This document shows, piece after piece, positions 60,890-64,000 of a stretch of 64,000 bases of DNA. Positions within the stretch are counted from its first letter, which is position 1; every line of letters begins with the position of its first letter. The stretch spans positions 1-64,000 of the forward strand of contig NZ_BCSR01000002.1 in assembly GCF_001570965.1 (NCBI RefSeq), given 5' to 3'. The notes below the pieces were generated by a model, which worked only from the letters and a program-made list of their open reading frames with translations, ran no database searches and was not told where the DNA came from. The position numbers were made by a program, and so were the translations under genes. The stretch is from Janibacter corallicola NBRC 107790. Lineage in GTDB: Bacteria; Actinomycetota; Actinomycetes; Actinomycetales; Dermatophilaceae.

Positions 60890-62094
60890 GAGGCCTCCTC
60901 CGAGCGTGTCCTGCGACCACCCTCCTCCTGCTCGTCCGCGTGCGCCAGCCCGAGGTCGAGCTCCGGGCGGGCGTCGTCGGCGGCCACCGCGTCCAGCAGC
61001 TCCGGCGCCGTCAGCGGCCGAGAGGTCACGGTCACGGGTGGGACCTCGTCGATGGGGTCGGTGCTCAGCCCGATCTCACCCATCCGGCGGGCGCTGACGA
61101 GCACCCGCGACTCGAGCGAGCCGACGAGCCGGTTGTAGTCCTCGACCGAGCGCTGCAGCGACCGACCCATCCGGGTGGCGTGCTCACCCAGCGTGCCGAG
61201 GCGGGTGTAGAGCTCCCGGCCGATGGCCAACAGCTCGCGGGCGTCGCGAGTGACGGCGTCCTGCTGCCAGGTGAAGGCGACCGTGCGCAGCAGCGCGAGC
61301 AGCGTGCTCGGCGAGGCGAGGACGACCTTGCTCGCCATCGCCTCCTCGTGCAGCCCCGGCGCCTGCGACAGCGCCGCTGCCAGGGTCGCGTCGGAGGGGA
61401 CGAAGCACACGACCATCTCCGGTGAGGGGTCGAAGGCGCTCCAGTACGCCTTGCCCGCCAGCGTGGCGACGTGGCCGCGCAGCGAGGCGGCGTGGCCCTC
61501 GAGGAGGCGGGCCTGCTCCTCGGGGTCGATGTCCTCCGCCTGGGCCTGCAACCAGTGGCTCATCGGCGCCTTGGCGTCGATCACCAGGTGCTTGTCCCCG
61601 GGCAGGTGGACCACGACGTCCGGGCGCACGTCCCGGCCCGCGGCGGTGACCCCCTTCGCCTGCTCCTCGAAGTCGCAGCGCGCCAGCAGACCCGAGACCT
61701 CGAGCACGCGGCGCAGCTGGACCTCGCCCCAGGCCCCGCGGACCGAGGAGACGCGCAGGGAGGAGGCCAGCGAGGCCGCCTCGTGCCCCACCCGGGTCGT
61801 CGTCTGCTCGACCCGACCCAGGGCATCGCGCACGGTGGCGAACTGGCCCACCCGGTCCCGCTCCAGCTGCTCGACCGTCCGCGAGACCCGGCGCAGCGTC
61901 TCACCCATCGGGGCCAGCGCCGCGGCGGTCTCCGCGTCATCGGCGAGGCTCGCCTCGAGGTCGGTCACGCGCTCGCGCAGGCCGTCTCGCTGGGCCGTGA
62001 GGCCCACGACGCGGGCACGGGTCGCCAGGGAGGCCACGAGCGCCCCGACGAGGGCGCCGAGCACCAGGCCGGTCAACAGGGTCGTGATGTCCAT
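60886..62094 (-). CDS. rmuC: RmuC-like DNA recombination protein
   Basis: The protein has 402 residues. It begins with a membrane helix (TTLLTGLVLGALVGALVASLA), continues with a coiled coil (about residues 30-110), and then has the RmuC nuclease-like core VRGAWGEVQLRRVLEVSGLL, DVVVHLPGDKHLVIDAKAPM, and MVVCFVPSDATLAAAL. RmuC limits inversion at short inverted repeats in E. coli; its activity is not well defined. The ATG at 62094 is preferred over a TTG at 62106. Confidence 0.93.
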   Translation of the reverse strand: MDITTLLTGLVLGALVGALVASLATRARVVGLTAQRDGLRERVTDLEASLADDAETAAALAPMGETLRRVSRTVEQLERDRVGQFATVRDALGRVEQTTTRVGHEAASLASSLRVSSVRGAWGEVQLRRVLEVSGLLARCDFEEQAKGVTAAGRDVRPDVVVHLPGDKHLVIDAKAPMSHWLQAQAEDIDPEEQARLLEGHAASLRGHVATLAGKAYWSAFDPSPEMVVCFVPSDATLAAALSQAPGLHEEAMASKVVLASPSTLLALLRTVAFTWQQDAVTRDARELLAIGRELYTRLGTLGEHATRMGRSLQRSVEDYNRLVGSLESRVLVSARRMGEIGLSTDPIDEVPPVTVTSRPLTAPELLDAVAADDARPELDLGLAHADEQEEGGRRTRSEEAS

Positions 62095-62147
62095 GTCGTC
62101 AGCCAATCACCAGGCACCGACAACGCCGGGACCTCTGCGGGTGCCGG

Positions 62148-63806
62148 TCAGAAGGGCGGCTCCTCGGGCAGGGACCCGGCCGTCGTCCCCACCAGTGGGG
62201 ACGAAGCGTTGGTCCCCACGGGCGGGGACGAAGGGGGAGCGCCGCCCCCTCCGTCATCGGCCACCGAGTGCACCGGGAAGGTGAAGGCGACCGTCCCGCC
62301 CGGGGTCACCCACTCGGTCCTGCCGTCCTCGGCGAGGCGGTGGCTCCAGCGGCCGGAGTGCTTCACCCGGTGGTGGTGCCGGCAGAGGGCGGAGAGGTTG
62401 GCCGGGCTCGTCTCGCCCGCGGGCCACGGGGTCGCGTGGTCCACGTCCGCCTTCCACCCCAGGCGCGTGGTGTGCACCGGCCGGTCGCAGCCCCACATCC
62501 GGCAGGTGCCGTCGCGCGCCGCGACGAAGTCCCGCTGCGCCGTCGGGACCGCGTACCGCGGGCTGCGCGTCTCCAGCAGGGTGCCCGTGCGGGCGTCGAG
62601 CAGGGCCCGGGAGACCCGGGTGTCGAGCCGGCTCGTGATGGCGGCGACGACGTCCGGCGGGACGAAGCCGACGCCCGGGATCATCGTCCCCGACATCCAC
62701 GCGGCCGGGCCCTCCGGCCCCAGCAGGCCCAGTGCCTGGGAGGTGACACCGGGGAGCCACTCCTCGGCAAGCACCTCCACCGCGTCGGCCCTCGAACCGA
62801 AGACGATCCGGGAGGTGGGACTGCTCCGGCCGTGGCAGCGGCACTCGTCCCCACCCGCGGGGGCGAAGGTCAGCCGCGAGGCCGCCGAGGCGATGACCGG
62901 GATGCCCAGCCGCACCTCGGCCCGGACCTCGACACCCCGCAGGGCCAGGTCGGCCAGACCGAGGGCACGGGCGGTGCCGACGGGCAGGTCCGGATCCGTC
63001 TCGCGGCGCAGCCGGGCGGCCTCGTCCACGGCCGACTTCAGCGCGGCCCCGATCTCCGTCGGCAGGGTGGCCGAGAGCTCGCTCGTGCCGATGGCTCCCG
63101 GCTCGGTGCGCACGTCGAGCCGTTCCCTGCGGTTGGCCTCCGCCCGCTGCCGGATCAGCTCCGGCTCGAGGCGGGTGACGAGCCGGCGACAGGTCTTGGC
63201 GACCTCGTGCGGCTCCATCTCGGCGATCCGGGTCGAGCCGGGGCGCCCGCGCCGCTCGGCGAGCAGGTGGGCGACGATCGCCGCCGTCGTCCCCGGGTCG
63301 GTGTCCCGGGTGTGCCGATGGACCTGCTCCAGCGCCCGCCGGCACACCTGCCCCTCGGCCATGAGCGTCGCGACGTCGGCGAGGTCGGTCGCAGCGCGGG
63401 CCGCCAGCTCGCACCGCCGCGTGGCCTCGTTCGGCCGGACACCGATGGCCAGCGCGACCGTGTCCGGAGCCATCTCGGCCACCCGTCCCGCCTCGAGGCG
63501 CACGTCGCGGTAGAACCCGTCGGGCCCGCGTTCCTCACCGCGGCGACCGACCTCCGCCACGAGGGCCAGCTCGAGGGCGTCGGCGGACCGACGCGCGGCC
63601 TCGGTCGCGACCAACATCTCCTCGAGGCCCGCGTCGTCCAGCGCGACCGCGTCCGTCAGGGCGTCCTCCCGGGTGTCCCGGAACAGTCCCTTCGCGATAG
63701 CCAACGGGCCCCTCGTGGTCTCGGGGGCGGGCGGGCCCCCTTCGTCCCCCTCCTGCCGGGTGCTCCCCGCTCCCGGCGCTCCGGTGTCGATGTCGGTGAC
63801 CGTCAT
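62148..63806 (-). CDS. DUF222 and HNH endonuclease domain protein
   Basis: The protein has 552 residues. The DUF222 domain covers most of residues 55-340 (LVAEVGRRGEERG, RLEAGRVAEMAPDTVALAIG). The C-terminal HNH nuclease motif reads CDRPVHTTRLGWKADVDHATPW...NLSALCRHHHRVKH. Such proteins (13E12 repeat-like in mycobacteria) are abundant in actinobacteria, often in many copies; their role is unknown. The gene carries three copies of a 22-base GTCCCCAC..GTGGGGAC-type sequence. The ATG at 63806 has GAGAGGGG upstream. Confidence 0.88.
   Translation of the reverse strand: MTVTDIDTGAPGAGSTRQEGDEGGPPAPETTRGPLAIAKGLFRDTREDALTDAVALDDAGLEEMLVATEAARRSADALELALVAEVGRRGEERGPDGFYRDVRLEAGRVAEMAPDTVALAIGVRPNEATRRCELAARAATDLADVATLMAEGQVCRRALEQVHRHTRDTDPGTTAAIVAHLLAERRGRPGSTRIAEMEPHEVAKTCRRLVTRLEPELIRQRAEANRRERLDVRTEPGAIGTSELSATLPTEIGAALKSAVDEAARLRRETDPDLPVGTARALGLADLALRGVEVRAEVRLGIPVIASAASRLTFAPAGGDECRCHGRSSPTSRIVFGSRADAVEVLAEEWLPGVTSQALGLLGPEGPAAWMSGTMIPGVGFVPPDVVAAITSRLDTRVSRALLDARTGTLLETRSPRYAVPTAQRDFVAARDGTCRMWGCDRPVHTTRLGWKADVDHATPWPAGETSPANLSALCRHHHRVKHSGRWSHRLAEDGRTEWVTPGGTVAFTFPVHSVADDGGGGAPPSSPPVGTNASSPLVGTTAGSLPEEPPF
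62185..62233. repeat. Two direct copies of a 22-bp palindromic sequence
   Basis: Copies at 62185-62206 and 62212-62233 share GTCCCCAC(C/G), an A/G-G-T/C centre and GGGGACGAAG, 27 bases apart. Each is itself an inverted repeat. A third copy with two changes is at 62847-62868 in the same gene. They encode the Pro/Ser/Gly-rich C-terminal tail of the DUF222-HNH protein. Confidence 0.6.
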
Positions 63807-63928
63807 GGTCACCACCCCTCTCATGACTTTTCGAACACGTGTACCCATGGTGGTGGTCGGCACCGACAACGCACCCGTCCGAGACCAAGGGGTCAGCGGT
63901 GTCGGACGCGCCGGGTAGCCTCGGTGGC

Positions 63929-64000
63929 ATGACCCCGCAGGAGCCGACCGAGGACGAGGTCAAGGAGGTCACCGCAGCACCGGATCTCGGCACCGAGCGC
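63929..64000 (+). CDS. Start of an unidentified gene, cut by the window edge
   Basis: Twenty-four codons from the ATG at 63929 are open to the end of the window (MTPQEPTEDEVKEVTAAPD). It is divergent from the DUF222-HNH gene. The N-terminus is acidic and low in complexity, and no family can be assigned. TAGCCT at 63915-63920 could be its -10. Confidence 0.45.
   Translation, partial: MTPQEPTEDEVKEVTAAPDLGTER

Overview
The window is one continuous stretch of high-GC actinobacterial chromosome, roughly 70% G+C, with many GTG starts and dense ATGA/GTGA gene overlaps. Protein sequences and gene order fit the order Micrococcales and look most like the Intrasporangiaceae (Janibacter-type genera). 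That placement is inferred from remembered similarity, not from a search. I see no rRNA or tRNA gene, insertion sequence, prophage or CRISPR array.

Layout. 1-1360: a terminator from the left, an HU-type nucleoid protein, a small membrane protein and a GNAT acetyltransferase. 1653-6017: the str operon (rpsL, rpsG, fusA, tuf). 6018-9258: a cassette that separates str from S10. It holds two divergent LuxR-type regulators, a small exported protein whose frame is broken at a C-run, and a YihY/BrkB membrane protein. 9583-14857: the S10 operon (rpsJ to rpsQ). 14970-22111: the spc operon (rplN to rplO, then secY, adk, map). 22258-30610: a second interruption with methylmalonyl-CoA mutase (mutA, mutB, meaB), a CPBP-type membrane protease and a BCCT transporter. 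30847-35845: the alpha operon (infA, rpmJ, rpsM, rpsK, rpsD, rpoA, rplQ) and truA. 35849-37157 (minus): signal peptidase I and an ArsR-like regulator with a perfect operator palindrome. 37390-39912: rplM, rpsI, glmM. 39919-44999: a beta-carbonic anhydrase and a LpqY-SugABC-like disaccharide importer. 45024-50441: the glpX / DUF4245 / xseB / xseA / ispH neighbourhood with a PfkB sugar kinase. 50482-60302: an acyl-CoA synthetase, an IclR regulator and a complete histidine-utilisation cluster (hutH, hutU, M20 amidohydrolase, hutF, hutI). 60314-64000: a DinB-like protein, rmuC, a DUF222-HNH protein and the start of an unknown gene.

How the genes work together. Most of the window is the translation apparatus, with the export channel (SecY), signal-peptide removal (LepB), N-terminal methionine removal (Map), nucleotide balance (Adk) and RNA polymerase alpha. 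The mut genes would convert methylmalonyl-CoA to succinyl-CoA, with MeaB protecting the B12 cofactor. The hut genes would take histidine to glutamate by the five-step formimidoylglutamate-deiminase route, with the M20 enzyme probably replacing the usual deformylase HutG.

Points of most interest: ribosomal protein L17 carries a C-terminal sunset-like domain; the cassette between tuf and rpsJ has one regulator interrupted by TGA and one secreted protein broken by an apparent one-base slip; a 23-bp perfect operator precedes the ArsR-like gene; and CGAAGGGG/CCCCTTCG is strongly over-represented in both terminators and genes.
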